64,000 nucleotides of DNA from Oegoconia quadripuncta. Its lineage: Eukaryota > Arthropoda > Insecta > Lepidoptera > Autostichidae. Shown piece by piece: positions 20,971 to 32,944 of this stretch (its first letter is position 1; each line of letters starts with the position of its first letter). The stretch is from contig OX438743.1 in the NCBI GenBank assembly GCA_949316235.1, forward strand, positions 33,883,242 to 33,947,241, read 5' to 3'. The position numbers and the translations under genes were made by a program. The notes beneath the pieces were generated by a model. It had not been told where the DNA came from, did no database searches, and worked only from the letters and a program-made list of their open reading frames with translations.

Positions 20971-21500
20971 AAAAAAAATAAACTATAAACTAAACATTAA
21001 AAATTACAATTAAATTTAAAATTTAAATTCAAATTCAAAATTTAAAAATGACAAAAAAAAAGTTCTTCCTTTTTTATTTCAATGCCAATGCCCATGTCTC
21101 ACAACTGTACGCTATTTGACTGTATATTATTTGCTCTACGGTCTGAAGTTCACCCTTTAACAAACCAACATCTAATAAAATAAACATTCCAAAAACTCCA
21201 TTGCATATATACCCACCTCTAATAACGCATTCCCCTTTCAATTTGCGTTTCTGTGATGATAAAATAAAACATTTCATTTGCTCCCTCAGGAAAAACACTG
21301 AAAATCGCCTCTGTCTGGCGGACAAAATTAAATTTCCTACACATTGATTTTCACCGGGTGGAGTAATTACTTAATTTGCCGATTAGTTTACACTGTCGTG
21401 AACGCAGCCAATGGGGGAGTAAGATTTATGGACTAATTTTATAAACGTACCAGGTACGAAGTTATTTGATTAGCGAAATAATTACACACCAAAATTAAAT
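20970..21500. other. AT-rich tract with AAATTT-type simple sequence
   Basis: Cryptic simple repeat of AAATTTAAA words at about 20995-21050. The 83-codon minus frame at 21074-21325 is not recognised. Confidence 0.45.
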
Positions 21501-21509
21501 TGGGCGTAC

Positions 21510-21620
21510 CTTTTAGGGTTCCGTATCTGAAGAGTAACGTGAAACAAGAAGAGAGAAGAAGAGAAACGGAACACATAAGGAACACTTTATTGTACTCCAA
21601 TCTGTCCGTCATGATTCCTT
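21510..21620 (+). repeat. Dispersed repeat G (AGGGTTCCGTA), copy 1
   Basis: TAGGGTTCCGTATC ... GAAACGGAACAC ... CACTTTATTG ... CTGTCCGTC. Relatives are at 35745-35870 (plus), 44780-44905 and 51795-51960 (minus). A common lepidopteran non-coding repeat; class uncertain. Confidence 0.45.
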
Positions 21621-21621
21621 T

Positions 21622-21760
21622 TTAACCCCCGATGAAAAACGACGGGTTTTATGCGTTTGACGGCGTTATATGTGGGTGTCCAATTTTTGTTCAGATGTAT
21701 CTCAGCAATGAGCGGTCTGATTTGAATGTGGTGTTTTGTACAAGCTTTTATTTAGATTGC
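21622..21760 (+). repeat. Dispersed repeat C, copy 3
   Basis: AACCCCCGATGAAAAACGAC ... GTTTGACGGCGTTATATGTG ... GCGGTCTGATTTGAATGTGG. Good match to the family start. Confidence 0.5.
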
Positions 21761-21829
21761 AATATTCGTATGTAAGTAAGGTGTGCGTTTCAAAAATGGC
21801 AAATAGTAAGATAGTCGATTTTTATTGTA

Positions 21830-22006
21830 GTGAGCACTTTTCATTACACATGATGACAAGTGTCTGAATGTGGCCAGAAGATTGCCACTAGAACCTTGAT
21901 GGAGTAAACTCCATCAAAGTTACTCGTCTTTGTACAATAACAATATGGGATAATCATAAAGGAATATTTAAAGCTTGTTTTTAAAAGTATTTATCAAAAA
22001 ATAAAC
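21830..22006 (-). repeat. Dispersed repeat E, copy 2
   Basis: Reverse-orientation match to 7448-7600, sharing ATTACACATGATGAC and GATAATCAT...GCTTGTTTTTAAAAGTATTT. Confidence 0.45.
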
Positions 22007-22293
22007 GACAATCTAGGTGTGTCATGATTTCTCTTGTTAGTTTTCCTTATTGTATGCACTTTGGTAGATCACAGTGATCCAGCTAATTCAATCATTATCT
22101 GTGTATTGAGTTTGGATAACATGAGGAAAGTTTTTAAAAACACCTCTCTTTAGCGTAGTCGAGTAAACGATACGTGAGTTGTGGATTATAAAAATATAAT
22201 AGATTGGTTATAAATTGAGACGTCGAAATATCCTTAATATTCTGAGCGAAAACCTTTTGGTCACGCAGCCAACGACACAAATTACCGTTCTGT

Positions 22294-22490
22294 CAGTTAG
22301 ATGTTCGATGTTGCACAAACATCGATGATGGCGTCGATAATGACATCGATGATGATGATTGCATTCCGTTCATAGGTGCCCCTTCGATTGTGTCCTTGGC
22401 ATCGATGTTACGATATTTCACATCATGTAATATCGATGTTAGAACATCGATTTTTTATCTCTTAACATCGATGAACATCGAACATCCCTG
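22294..22490. mobile_element. hAT-like MITE rich in ATCGATG boxes
   Basis: The right end reads CATCGAACATCCCTG, the reverse complement of a CAGGGATGTTCGATG terminus typical of hAT elements. The left end is a mutated version, CAGTTAGATGTTCGATG. Between them five ATCGATG words and several partial ones occur in both orientations. The flanking 8-mers do not match, so the boundaries are uncertain. Confidence 0.45.
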
Positions 22491-22604
22491 CAGTCAATAC
22501 AGATTGTAGATTAATGTGGGTATTAATATTTACTTTGACTTAAAAGCTTTTATTTTCAAGTTAGTACTCATTTTAGCATACATAATATATAGATAGAGAG
22601 ATTT

Positions 22605-22770
22605 TTAACCTCGTCCGCAAAGAGGGTGTGAGTAATAAATTTGAAGCTTTTGTCTTGTCTGTGTATGTTTGCGGCAGTGTAGCGCCAAAACGGCTGAACC
22701 GATAAAAAAACGTTTCATTTCGAATCGTAGTGTATTCGATATGATTTTTAGCCTTTGGTGGAAATCGAAT
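22605..22770 (+). repeat. Dispersed repeat H (CCTCGTCCGCAAAGAGGGTG)
   Basis: The consensus-like order is AACCTCGTCCGCAAAGAGGG, TGTCTGTGTATGTTTG and CGCCAAAACGGCTGAACCGA. It is a lepidopteran repeat type; only one copy was seen here. Confidence 0.4.
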
Positions 22771-22779
22771 CGGTAATTT

Positions 22780-23740
22780 TTTTTTAATTTTATTTATTTA
22801 TAGTTTATTGTACACAAATTTCCGAGATTTTAAGGTTGTTTGGTTTTATTCATTATTTGTTTGATTTCAAACTGCGTCGTAATTTCGTTTAAAATCCAGA
22901 CTTGCATTTTTAAATATTTTTTTAACCTAAGAACTTACATTGGATGTTTTTTTAATTTTTCCTATGTACTAGACTTGAACCTGAGTCGCCACTTAAAATT
23001 AGTCTGGTACACAGCCTATGTATACGTTATATGTCGTATAAATGTGTCCCGTTACGATACTCGTATCACGTATATTATAGATAGGTTATTTCTGATGTAA
23101 AACGAGACGCTTGCTGGAGCTAGCTGAATTTTTATTGCAGAACGAAATACAATTTGATTGTGATTGACGGCGTTACGCCAATTAGTTGATACTTTTAACA
23201 AAAATTCACTTTATTACACGCGTAGCTATAAAAGGTAATATTAATTATTCACAGTTCACCATACATCAAAGGCACATGAGAACCGGCATCAAATAAAAGG
23301 CGATTTTATTTTACAAACGGTGGGTTCAGATAAAAGTACCTGAGTGGTACTTGGTGCCGCGTGCCCAGTGCTGCTTTGACCAAATGACCGACCCTTAGGC
23401 TCTTGACTCTCAGCGGACTCTATTCTATGTAACATATATCTACTATGTACGTGTCTATATCTAACTATCCGAGGGTCTAAATAAGGCTAGAGATTTTGCT
23501 TCCGATTTTTGAAACGTTTAGATTTCCCGGCTCGATGCGCCGCGACTTTTCAACTAAACTTCATGATATTGGAACTAAATATAGAGTAATAGCCGAATTA
23601 TTTACAACATATAACAATAATCGTATTAGACCCTTAGAGGGTTTTATATTGTATCCAGAAAACAAACGACATTTTATTCTAGGATTTAAAAAAATATCTC
23701 CGCACACAAATTTCTCCGAAATATGTTTGGGTTTAAAATA
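22780..23740. other. Unassigned stretch
   Basis: No gene recognised. The frames at 22840-23100 and 23496-23741 (plus) lack any family signature. The second abuts repeat D. Confidence 0.4.
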
Positions 23741-23744
23741 ATAG

Positions 23745-23985
23745 AACCAACCAGTCTCTCTCGTTGGCATCGTAAAAGGTGATAAGAGACTTTCTTTTCC
23801 ACTAAAAACGTCTATAGATTTGCACGTTTTAACGGCGATGGGTTCACCCCTGTCTGTGTATTTCTGTATATTTGGTAAGGTGAATCGTAGATGTTATTTA
23901 AAACATTAAACTTTTAATATTTGGGACACCCAAACACTAGTGTTTGGGATATCTCTGACACCCTATTTGGGATGAAGGTCGAGAT
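23745..23985 (+). repeat. Dispersed repeat D, copy 2
   Basis: GGCATCGTAAAAGGTGATAA, AGACTTTCTTTTCCACT, GCACGTTTTAACGGCGATGG and TTTGGGATATCTCTGACACC match copies 1, 3 and 4. Confidence 0.6.
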
Positions 23986-24249
23986 GTTAAGTAAGCATGA
24001 ACATAAAATAGAACACTTATAACACGTTGTTATACCTACCAGTACTATAGTACAAGCGCCTCCTTTAATTTACCAATGAATCTAACAAAGTAAACTTAGT
24101 AAATAGACGTTTCCCCCTATTCTATGTATATCCGTAGTGGAAGTTTATCAGTTCGGAGCACGTTTTGCCTTGCCTGTTATAGGGAACTTCATTAACGCAC
24201 TCTATTCAGTCGAGAATTTCTGCTTAGCGACAGATTATCGCGTTAGCTA

Positions 24250-24590
24250 CTGAATTAATTCGCGAATTGAGTGTATTAAGATGTATATAATCGTTTTTTT
24301 TTTCTTAAAAATTTGTAGGATCTTAATAAGCCATAATGTTTCCATTAGGGGGTAGGCAGTGACCACAGACTTCCACTTGCAATGATTTTGATGCAACTCT
24401 TTCGCTTCATTCAATCTCATGAAATTGTTCATGGACGCTCGTAGGGTTAGGATGATCTTCACTTGACCTCTGTTTTTGACGCCTACGATTTGATCATGGT
24501 ATGTTCGCCGTGGCCTTTCCCCTCCAACACTGCCATCCATATACGACTCGTGAATCTCTTTCGTTAGTCTTGTTTTATTCATATTAGCCA
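24250..24590 (-). mobile_element. RTE-like LINE C-terminus
   Basis: The minus frame reads LTKEIHESYMDGSVGGERPR, RTYHDQI, RASMNNFMRL and CKWKSVVTAYPL. This is the C-terminal block of an RTE-like LINE (...GRGRPRRT...DQ...CKWRSVVSAYP). The same family is at 31345-31680, 38540-39880 and 40718-40895. 5' truncated and decayed. Confidence 0.75.
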
Positions 24591-24689
24591 GCGAATATTA
24601 GAGGTAGCATATTATCTTATTCTAGATTGATTTTAGCATTTTTGTATCATAATTTAAACTATCAATATTTTCAATGTCAACATCCCAAT

Positions 24690-25017
24690 AATCTAACTTT
24701 ATAATATTATAGTAATCTAACTTTATAAGTTTGTTTCTTCGTTGTTCTATTAAGGCGAAACGGATGAACGGATTTGGAAAGGTGGAACATATCCTGTATT
24801 AAAATATAGGATAATTTTTGTCACGATAAACAGAGTAGTTTCATTGTAGAAATAAGCAGAACCTGTTGTGTCGTCTCTATTATGTTGTATCTGTATGTTT
24901 TTTTCTTGTGTGCAATAAATGATAAATAAATAAATAAATAAGTAGTTCCCGCGGGATAAATAAATATAAACGCGATAAAGTTATTCCACCCAGGCGAAGC
25001 CGCGGGCGAAAAGCTAG
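24690..25017 (+). mobile_element. Helitron-like element carrying a nested LINE tail
   Basis: GCGAAACGGATGAACGGATT ... GCGATAAAGTTATTCCACCC ... GGCGAAGCCGCGGGCGAAAA and then GCTAG|T. The terminal hairpin and CTAG are intact. About 100 bases of a LINE tail interrupt it at 24841-24940. A further Helitron-like 5' start (AGTATAAATGCGAAAGTTTG) follows at once at 25023. Confidence 0.7.
24834..24947 (+). mobile_element. LINE 3' tail inserted in the Helitron, with target duplication
   Basis: AGTAGTT occurs at 24834-24840 and again at 24941-24947. Between the copies lies TTTCTTGTGTGCAATAAATG followed by (ATAA)n, a 5'-truncated LINE end. This is a clean case of target-primed insertion younger than the Helitron. 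Confidence 0.65.
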
Positions 25018-25079
25018 TATATAGTATAAATGCGAAAGTTTGGAAGTTTTTAGGGGCCGCTTGAAAACACTGACCTAAA

Positions 25080-25320
25080 TCTACTAATCCTCACTGGGCC
25101 CTCGTGTGTTCTCGCTTAAAAAGAGGCTGATGACGTAAAAACGTAACTATGTGTCGATGTTTATGTAGGCAAACCTGAACAGCGAACTGTAGTTTAGTGG
25201 CGATGACAATAAATAGTACTGCAACTACCACACGTATAATCAATACGGTTGATGTACATACAACTTCAAATAATAGATAAATAAGTACCTCCACACCCTC
25301 CCACTGCAACTCGTGTTAGC
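25080..25320 (-). repeat. Dispersed repeat J, copy 1 (partial)
   Basis: GCGAACTGTAGTTTAGTGGC GATGACAAT resembles GCAAATTGTAGGTTAGTGGC GATCACAAT at 46560-46600. Only this part is shared clearly. Confidence 0.35.
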
Positions 25321-25870
25321 CAGGATCAACAGCGGTACAGCTGAACGTCGCTTACTGAAATTAAGCGGGTCCCGAGAAAAGACTTTACGCTACCTTGGGC
25401 CCCAAATTTATTTAAGAAAGAAGAAAAAGGGGTTTAACGAAGCAAAAATATATATATTTCAACCCCCCACAAATGGGAGTGTAGCCATAGGAATGCTAAA
25501 AAAAGCCTCGTACGAGTTTAAAATTGAAAGGGAAAAGGAGGCTGAGTGATGCTCAGTCAATAATAGAAATAGAATACACCACTGACGGATAAGTAAGTTT
25601 TTGTAGAACAGAACAGCCACACAGAAAACAGTAACCCCTGACATTCACTAGGCCTAGACCTATGCACACCGAAGAACAAACTAAGCTGAAAATTTAAAAA
25701 TAATAATATCATTCCTACGGGGCCGGTCTGTGAGAGCAAAGTGCTTTCAGAGAGGGGTCACGGCGGCTGCTCCTCATCACATTAAGATTAAATTCTCTTA
25801 AAAGGATCTCTACTTGTTGGACTTGTGGCCCCGTGCATGCCCTATGAAAGATCCGGTTGTTGATTTCGAA
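25320..25870. other. Unclassified, less AT-rich segment
   Basis: Base composition is more balanced than the surroundings (for example GCTGAACGTCGCTTACTGAA, AAGCGGGTCCCGAG, ACGGGGCCGGTCTGTGAGAG, AGAGGGGTCACGGCGGCTGC). The frame at 25313-25549 (plus, 78 codons) reads ...INSGTAERRLLKLSGSREKT and has no recognised domain. It is probably a transposon remnant, but I cannot place it. Confidence 0.3.
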
Positions 25871-25874
25871 AGAG

Positions 25875-28735
25875 CAATACTTAATTATTAATCACACGCA
25901 AAAGCCAAACGGATAATACAGTCGAGTGACGTAGCTAATACAATCGAAAAAGACCTTCAGTGACTTTATTTTAGATAGATACAACAATAAAATTACATTT
26001 CCTTGTCGCAGATGTTTTCCACGATAAAGTAGTTGGGAGACAGATGCATCTGTATGCAGCAGTATCTAAACGCGGGTACATGACGACGCTCTGCACTTAA
26101 GATCGGTGGAAATACACGATGTGCATTTCTTATTGTTGAATTTCCAAGGGGAATTTCGAGGTGAAGTAGTCAGATACAGATTTCCATTGGTTTCGAGAAA
26201 GATATTTTTCAAACATTATGATACTTAAAAATAATGTGAGTATTTTATTAACTTTAAAGTTAACTTAAGTTATACGCAAGAAAATTTCTTAGTTCGTTTT
26301 ATTTTACAATTTCAGGTCGTCTTAAAGTATTATGACTACTGAATTTACGTGAAAACTAGATTTTGATATCGACTCTGATGATGACATTTCTTTGACTTTG
26401 AAATTAATTAATTTATATATTTCAAGACTTTGTTGTACACAGCATATTTTTATAGCTTATCTCTATAAGAGATCTCTTACCCGCAAATCCGTAATAATAA
26501 TAAAAATGTAGATGTACTAATCTAGACTAATCATCCTTCCAGATAAGAATCCATACATGATCTCGAAATATGAAATACCGAGTAATACGGCTCCCAAAGG
26601 TGCAACATATAAGGTAGTATTACTATACTAGATTACTAATACCTACAGATTAAAATAAACGTGGTTACTCAAAAAAGATAGTAACAAATTCTTAGTACTT
26701 TTGATTTTCTGATATTTCGATGCACAAACTTGCAAGCACCTTATTAAATAAAGCAAAATTAAGAAGATTGCATGGTTTCACCACTGCCATTACTCCAGAT
26801 TATCCATGACCATGATGCTTGCAGCAGCATTCAAATAACTGACGTTCAACAAAAATAATCGATGTAAGGCCCATTACATTGTTTCATGCATGATGCATGT
26901 TTATGTCACTGTACGCTGTCAATGGAAAATGGTATTGACTTTCGATAATTTCCCTAGTGACCTTTTTATTTATGTCTATGATGCTAGAATCTTCACAGTG
27001 GAATTTATTTGGAAATGTCAATAAAATGTACTGAAATTGTGCCAAAACGAATTAAGTTAGTACCACTGTAGTCATATTCTTTAACGTGTAAAGTAAGTAC
27101 CTTTGACTAAATAATCAACATAAAATAGCAATGTTTAAAAAACTCCAGAAAATACTTCAGGATACTGTTACTGCGCAAAGTTTTATACGTCACATCTCGA
27201 GAGAATAAGAATAGTAAGAAGTTACTTACTTGGTTTAAAATGAAATTTAAAACTAAAATTCTCGAGGTTCAAGAGTGGCAAGCACCTGAACAAACTGCAG
27301 CGAGAGTGAGGCAGGTACGGCAACGCATTGTGAACCCGAAAACATCGGGCCATTGTATAAATTTAGGTCGCCTGCATTTTAGCTTTGAACACGCTCCGTT
27401 CAATTCTATGGCGTGCATTTCGAAATATTACAAATGTCAAGATTTCAAAAGAAAATGTACTTGCTTATAGGGCTCAAAGGAAGTAGTTTATACTTTGCTT
27501 TAATGATGCTTGTATTTGTAATAGGTGCATATTATCTGCACCTTGTAATAGGTGCGTTTAAACATAATCTGCAACACTAAACCTAGATCCGGGGAGATCT
27601 GAAATATAAATTGTAATTGATTTTGGCACCACATTACAAAACTTCAGTGTATTTTTTACTTTCACTTTTAGCTTTCAAAATATAACAGAAGTCAGTCCAA
27701 CCACCATAACAAATTTAAACTAAACTATTAACATTAATCTAAATAATGTTTTGTATAAGTATTTCTAACTACTGATGAGAGAAACCTTTTGATACAAGAT
27801 GACTGCGGAGTAAGCTTTACATCACATATTTTTATTTAAATAAATAAACAGAATCTATGTGCAAGAGGCTATTAAAAATACGTGACTATTCAGACTATTT
27901 AGATGATCTCAAGCATAGTTATACAGGAACAGTTCGGCGATTAGTCAACTTATTTCCGAAATACAAATTGTAACATACAATACCTACTTATTTAGATAGA
28001 GTAAACCTTAAGTTTTTTGTTCATTTTCCAGCTAATCCCACACGATTAATTTCTATTTCATTTCTTTTTGATCCTTATGATGTTATATTAAGACCAAGTA
28101 GGAATTTATATCACTTGTGGTTTTCTCACTTAGGGCTATCGATATAGATTTCATCCCAGTCACTAATGCGCTTAAATATCTCCGAAGATATTAAGGTTTT
28201 AACAATGAAACATTATAAGAGAACAACAACGAAAGGCAATCTCGCATACCAATATAACCAATAAGCCAATTTTGGTAACAATGGTCTCGTTTCAAAATAA
28301 TAAGCAGATTAAGCACACTTCTAGACACTTTCGGCCTCTAATTGGCGGAGTGTTCAGCTTGCTCGGCCTGTTGGCAGCTAATTGGGTTATCCCGGGGTAT
28401 TACCGACGCCTACTCCCTGATACGGTGGTTAATTCGCGCCGATGTTCCTTATTCTAGCCTATTTTGTGGGGATTGTCGTTTTGGTTTTTCCTAGATCTAA
28501 TTTTGTCTGCCTAATGTTTTCAGTTGTCATTGTTATAGAGTTTATAAGTCGTTGTGGTATTTCCATTTGGGATGTTTCTGATACGAGTGGTGTTTACTAC
28601 GTACTCTTGTAAGTGCGTATGCATCACCGTACACATCTGCCAAATTTCATCAACAATGATTTAAGTTATGTGTGTTGATTTTTGTTGTTGAAACAGATTA
28701 TCCTTTTATACAAGGTCCTAACCACGATCCAAATT
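25875..28735. other. Sparse 2.9-kb region
   Basis: Mostly AT-rich and unassigned. The frame at 27240-27470 (plus) is balanced but unrecognised. A short repeated word AATAGGTGC...CTGCA(A/C) occurs at about 27520-27570. At 28272-28457 a 61-codon frame in a GC-richer patch reads RHFRPLIGGVFSLLGLLAAN and is likewise unassigned. Confidence 0.35.
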
Positions 28736-28737
28736 AT

Positions 28738-28800
28738 CATTTTCTCAGCCCCTAAACATCCCACTGCAGGGACATAAGCCTTCCCTCGTTCCAAAGTATA
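28738..28800 (-). mobile_element. LINE/SINE 3' tail fragment (CCCACTGCAGGGACATAAGCC)
   Basis: CATCCCACTGCAGGGACATA AGCCTTCCCTCG matches 60390-60425 and is the antisense of a common lepidopteran retroelement tail. Confidence 0.4.
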
Positions 28801-29454
28801 CCAAATAATAATTTTATTTATAACAATTATAATAAAAGAAACACCGAACCGCCTACAGTTTAAGTGTTACAGCAAAAAGTTGGATATTGTCTTATTATTA
28901 TAACAAAATGGTTATTATTAGGACCTTATATAATAGATATTCTTGAAATAAGCCTTCAAAGTCTCATCAAATGCCTTCAAGGTTTTACTATAATTAATGT
29001 AGGTACTGCCAAGTACAATATACCGAAAAAATTCTGAAATATGTTTAATACGTTATTTTGTATTTTATTTTGCATTTTTATAAAAATACTTTATTCTTAA
29101 CAAAGTTTACCAGTTGTAGATGATCGAAGAAGTTTACAAAAAAATTAAACTGGGGTTGGTACCACCTAGTAGGTAAGCATAAAAATACCTGTGTCAGATG
29201 GTTCCACTTTTCCATATCTATAATAATATTTATGTGTGTTTGTAAATCTGGGATGATGATGTTGATGCTATAGTGTTTCTAAGTCGTACTATTCCCTTCT
29301 GCGATTTTGGTCTCGGGTTATAGTATGGGAACTAGCAGCCACAAAGCAGGGTGAGTACAATGTGCACGAGTACGTATGTGTATTTGTTATTAAAATTTTA
29401 AAAGTCACTTACACAAAGTACCACAAAAACGAAACAGACTGACTGCTATACTAA

Positions 29455-29665
29455 AAACGTCGCGGGAACGAATCCCGCTATGGGATCATGTTTGTATGAT
29501 GATAACTGACATTTTCCGAGTTACTTATCATATGTATTACCAATAACTTGAATATTCGTGTAGTTTATCAACCATGACGTATGCATATTGCAAGCCTAGT
29601 TACTTAGCGTGGAACTAGATGGCGCTGTGTTGTCCAAGGATATTTATTTAATGATTTATCATACC
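29455..29665 (+). mobile_element. tRNA-derived SINE, family B, partial
   Basis: It starts within the B-box, GTCGCGGGAACGAATCCCGC. It continues through GTTTGTATGATGA and GGAACTAGATGGCGCTGTGT and ends GGATATTTATTTAATGATTT. The A-box half is missing. It is in sense orientation, opposite to the other family B copies. Confidence 0.6.
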
Positions 29666-29669
29666 TCAT

Positions 29670-30685
29670 TTCATTATCATAATTCTGATTTACGTTGATA
29701 TAAAAATTATAAGTTTTTTATTCTACACGATGTTCAATGTACTTAATGTTAAAATACTATTTAAATTGACTATACGTTCACTCTGTATTATTTATCAAAG
29801 ATTCTGATAGCCATACAAGAACGCTAGAATATTTTGAAGGCACGATTTCAACATAACTTCAAAAGCGAAACCGTGTTGCTTTACCTAGACGAGTACAAGA
29901 GTAGGCAACTGGCAAGATGGCCCGAGCCCGAGCGGAATACAGATTGTTTACTCAAGCAAATTGCTTTGTAAGGCTTGAGGCGGTTAAAAATGTTTCTGTA
30001 TCCGTCATGAGGAGTTGGAGCACAATCATCTTACGTCGGCGACGTTATTTAAATACGAGATATTACATTTATTCATTCAAGAATATCTTGATTTGTTGAC
30101 TTTTCGTATCGGAGGTTTTCGATTTATATACATACCATATAGAAATAACATTATTTCTCAGTTACTTATTAGTTCAAAATATCATAATGTCTTGTATTCT
30201 TAAGATCTTGCTTAGGATTACGAGTAGGTACCTAATTATTATTCAAATTTTAAACATTTTGAACGTGTGGCACTTGTAAAGAATAGGACTTACCCATATC
30301 TTCCGGTGAGTGTCGTAAAGGCGACTGTTAATGAATTAATTAGGTCGTGGACTGCATATCATAATTAAGGGTTGCTTTGAGGAGAGGTATGGACAGTGGA
30401 ACGGCTTACTTGAGTTGTTGCAGGCCGGCCGGCGGTTATCCACCTGATTCCAATTGTTGGTTGAAACAAAGATTGTCGTATTGTAGGACGCCCTATCGTA
30501 CACAGTTTACATATTATTATAGTCTTAGAACAAGGTTTTTATGGTGTTTTAATAAACTTATTGCTGCACAACTTGATATTTAAGTGAGTGAAGATTAGTC
30601 GTCTTGCCGGATAGCGGTGGTGGAGTGGGAGGGGGGTAAAACAGGATACATAGTAGGACGGAAGGACAACAAAAAGCGGGAAATT
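29670..30685. other. Unassigned stretch
   Basis: Several 60-68 codon frames lie at 29917-30583 (plus), none with a recognisable motif. A GGCCGGCCGGCGG patch is at about 30424. Confidence 0.4.
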
Positions 30686-30689
30686 AAAA

Positions 30690-30915
30690 TTTGCCTTATT
30701 GATGACTATACTTAACAGCGACTAAAGAACTTTCCACCAAAAAGCATCTATAGGTTTGCACGTTTTAACGCGATGGGCTCACGTGTCATTTGTGCATTTC
30801 TGTATATTTCGTAAGGTGAACCGTGGATGTTGTTTCAAGTAATTAAGCTCTTAATGTTTGGATCACCCAAACACCAATATTTGGGCTATCTCTGACCACT
30901 CCATTTGGAAATAAT
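30690..30915 (+). repeat. Dispersed repeat D, copy 3
   Basis: GGTTTGCACGTTTTAACGCG, ATTTCTGTATATTTCGTAAG, GATCACCCAAACACCAATAT and TCTCTGACCACTCCATTTGG. Confidence 0.6.
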
Positions 30916-31044
30916 AATAGAAACAATGCTTTTGCCTGTATGCCTAAACTACTACCGCTTCGGTAAGGGAAATCACCTGTGGAAAAAGAAGCAGCGAATA
31001 CAGTTTTAATGGGAACTGGTAGATGTAGGGTAAGGTTGCGATAG

Positions 31045-31195
31045 TTGGACCAGCGTTTGTTTGGATCACTGCTATCTATATCTCAATAATGGGCTGTCCA
31101 ATTTGAGTGCGGTTTTTTTTATATTTACGGCTAAACTAGGCATATTTGATGAAAATGGGTTCAGTAGTTTCGAAGATGCTCAATTTTTTCATACA
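31045..31195 (+). repeat. Dispersed repeat C, copy 4 (3' part)
   Basis: TATCTCAATAATGGGCTGTC, TTTGAGTGCGGTTTTTTTTA and GATGAAAATGGGTTCAGTAG. The frame at 31061-31342 runs across it and is not a gene. Confidence 0.45.
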
Positions 31196-31344
31196 GTTTC
31201 GTTGTATAGCTGGGTGATATTATTACCTGTTATGTTCGTCGAGGGTTTACAAAATGTTCAATTGATGTTATTCAGATACGTCTTAACAAAGTTCATAAAA
31301 ATTCCTCCTTTGTTAGTGTCCAAATTATATTATATTTCTTGATG

Positions 31345-31680
31345 GAAAGAATTGTGTGATTAGAGAAGTGTGGCGTAGTGAGTAAGATAGAGGTAAATTA
31401 ATGTGGTTTGGGCATATACAACGAGTGAGAGGAGATTAACGAAAGCAATATATAATGAAAGCGTGAACGGAAGGGTCGGTAAAGGTTGACCAAGAAGGAC
31501 GTACGTCAATCAAGTGACTGATAGACCTACGCACAAAAGGTCAGGTTCGTTCAACCACCAACCATGTATGAAGCATTGATGGAGAGTTATGAAGCAAAAG
31601 TAGTACGTCAGGATCGTGCAAGTGGAAATCAATAGTCGCTGCCTACCCCAACCGTAAACAGACGTGAGCATATAACCTTA
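31345..31680 (+). mobile_element. RTE-like LINE C-terminus and 3' end
   Basis: Plus-strand reading with frameshifts: LMWFGHIQRV, KAIYNESVNGRVGKG, RRTYVNQV, then KWKSIVAAYPN-like (here GCAAGTGGAAATCAATAGTC). It is the same family as 24250-24590 (minus). It stops just before another LINE begins. Confidence 0.65.
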
Positions 31681-31723
31681 TTTATACAAAATTATACTTC
31701 GCACGCCTAATGTTAAACGCCTA

Positions 31724-32203
31724 AGTTGCGTTTGCACAATCTCTCCTTTTACTATCCTTGTTTATGCTGACACTTGCTATCCAGACTTAACGGTTGAACT
31801 GCTTAATAAACTCGAACGTCTCCAAAATCTCTCCATTAGATTTATATTTGGGCTCCGAAAATACGATCACGTCTCAGAGTACAGAAGTCAGCTCAAGTGG
31901 CTTCCAATTCGTCGTCGTAAAGACCTGCACATCGTTTCACTTCTGTATTCAATACTTTTTGATCCTCGGACCCCCATTTATCTAAAGGATCAGTTCCAAT
32001 ATCTTTCCGCAACTCACACTCGCCCTCTTCGTTCTTCTGAAAACCTCCGACTGTACGTTCCTCCTAACTTGACGAAGTTTTACGGTCAATCCTTTAGATT
32101 GCAAGCTATTCGGCTATGGAACTCACTACCTGATTCAGTTAGACGTGCTCAGTCACTGAACGTATTCAAGGCTCAAGTGAAGGAGTTGTATCTAGCCCTC
32201 TAG
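31724..32203 (+). pseudogene. CR1/Jockey-group LINE C-terminal region, open frame
   Basis: An open frame of about 160 codons without ATG ends at the TAG 32201-32203. It reads VYADTCYPDLTVELLNKLER, LQNLSIRFIFGLRKYD, QLKWLPIRRRKDLHIVSLLY, RLQAIRLWNSLPDSVRRAQS and FKAQVKELYLAL. This is the conserved segment after the reverse transcriptase in CR1/Jockey-type LINEs (RR..LH..SLLYSI...P.YL, then IRLWNSLP..VR). The catalytic domain is missing because of 5' truncation. The frame is unbroken, so the copy is not very old. Confidence 0.8.
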
Positions 32204-32582
32204 CTCCTCTATCTATCCTCTTTTCGTTCCATACCCGCATTAATTACTGTGTGCTTAGTTACGTACTATTCTATTTAATTCGTATAAATTTAAATATGGG
32301 TATATATTATATGTATTATTTTTTATATATATTATGTATGTATGTTTGTATGTATTCAATTAACGAATGTATTTAAATGGTTGATCTAATTATTTTATTA
32401 AAATTTGTTTACCGCGCACGCTTCCTACATATCACGTGCGTAATGCTTCCTAACCCAAAGGTGCCTGGAAGAGATCGCTTTTAGTGGTAAGGCCTCCAAA
32501 TTGTACTATCCCGTTTTTCTTATTTATCGTTGTTATGTTTCTTATTGTTGTACAATAAAGAATATTTTGTTTGTTTGTTTGT
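32204..32582 (+). mobile_element. 3' UTR and tail of the preceding LINE
   Basis: It includes GGTGCCTGGAAGAGATCGCT, TTTAGTGGTAAGGCC and TTGTACAATAAAGAATATTT and ends in (TTTG)n. A tail-only copy of the same family is at 40998-41125. Confidence 0.75.
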
Positions 32583-32944
32583 AAAACATAAAATTTTTGA
32601 TTACCCATTTAGAAGTTTCTTACATACAGGCCCACGGCCAGATTTGGCTAAGTAATAGGGCTTTGTTTGAACCCTTAGGGTACGGATTCCTAAATATGAT
32701 AATTGTCAATTTAGTTGCCTATCGGGTATCGAGTAATGGCTTTCTTTCTCGTTAAAGCACTTCCCTGATAGCGCAAGCAAGATCCAAGTTTGCGATTGTC
32801 TTCAGAACTTCTTCATTCAGTTTATAATTAAACTTGGGTCAAGTCGTAGTTGACTTCATCGTAGTTGCACCGCTCCAGGGAACTTTGTTTGTCTGCAACT
32901 ACTGCTTTAACTACCCTTTAATTGTTTGATAGATTAATATTATT

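Noticed and set aside
24247..24582. Host gene of 111 codons
   Set aside because: Recognised as the C-terminal block of an RTE-like LINE that recurs at three other places in the window.
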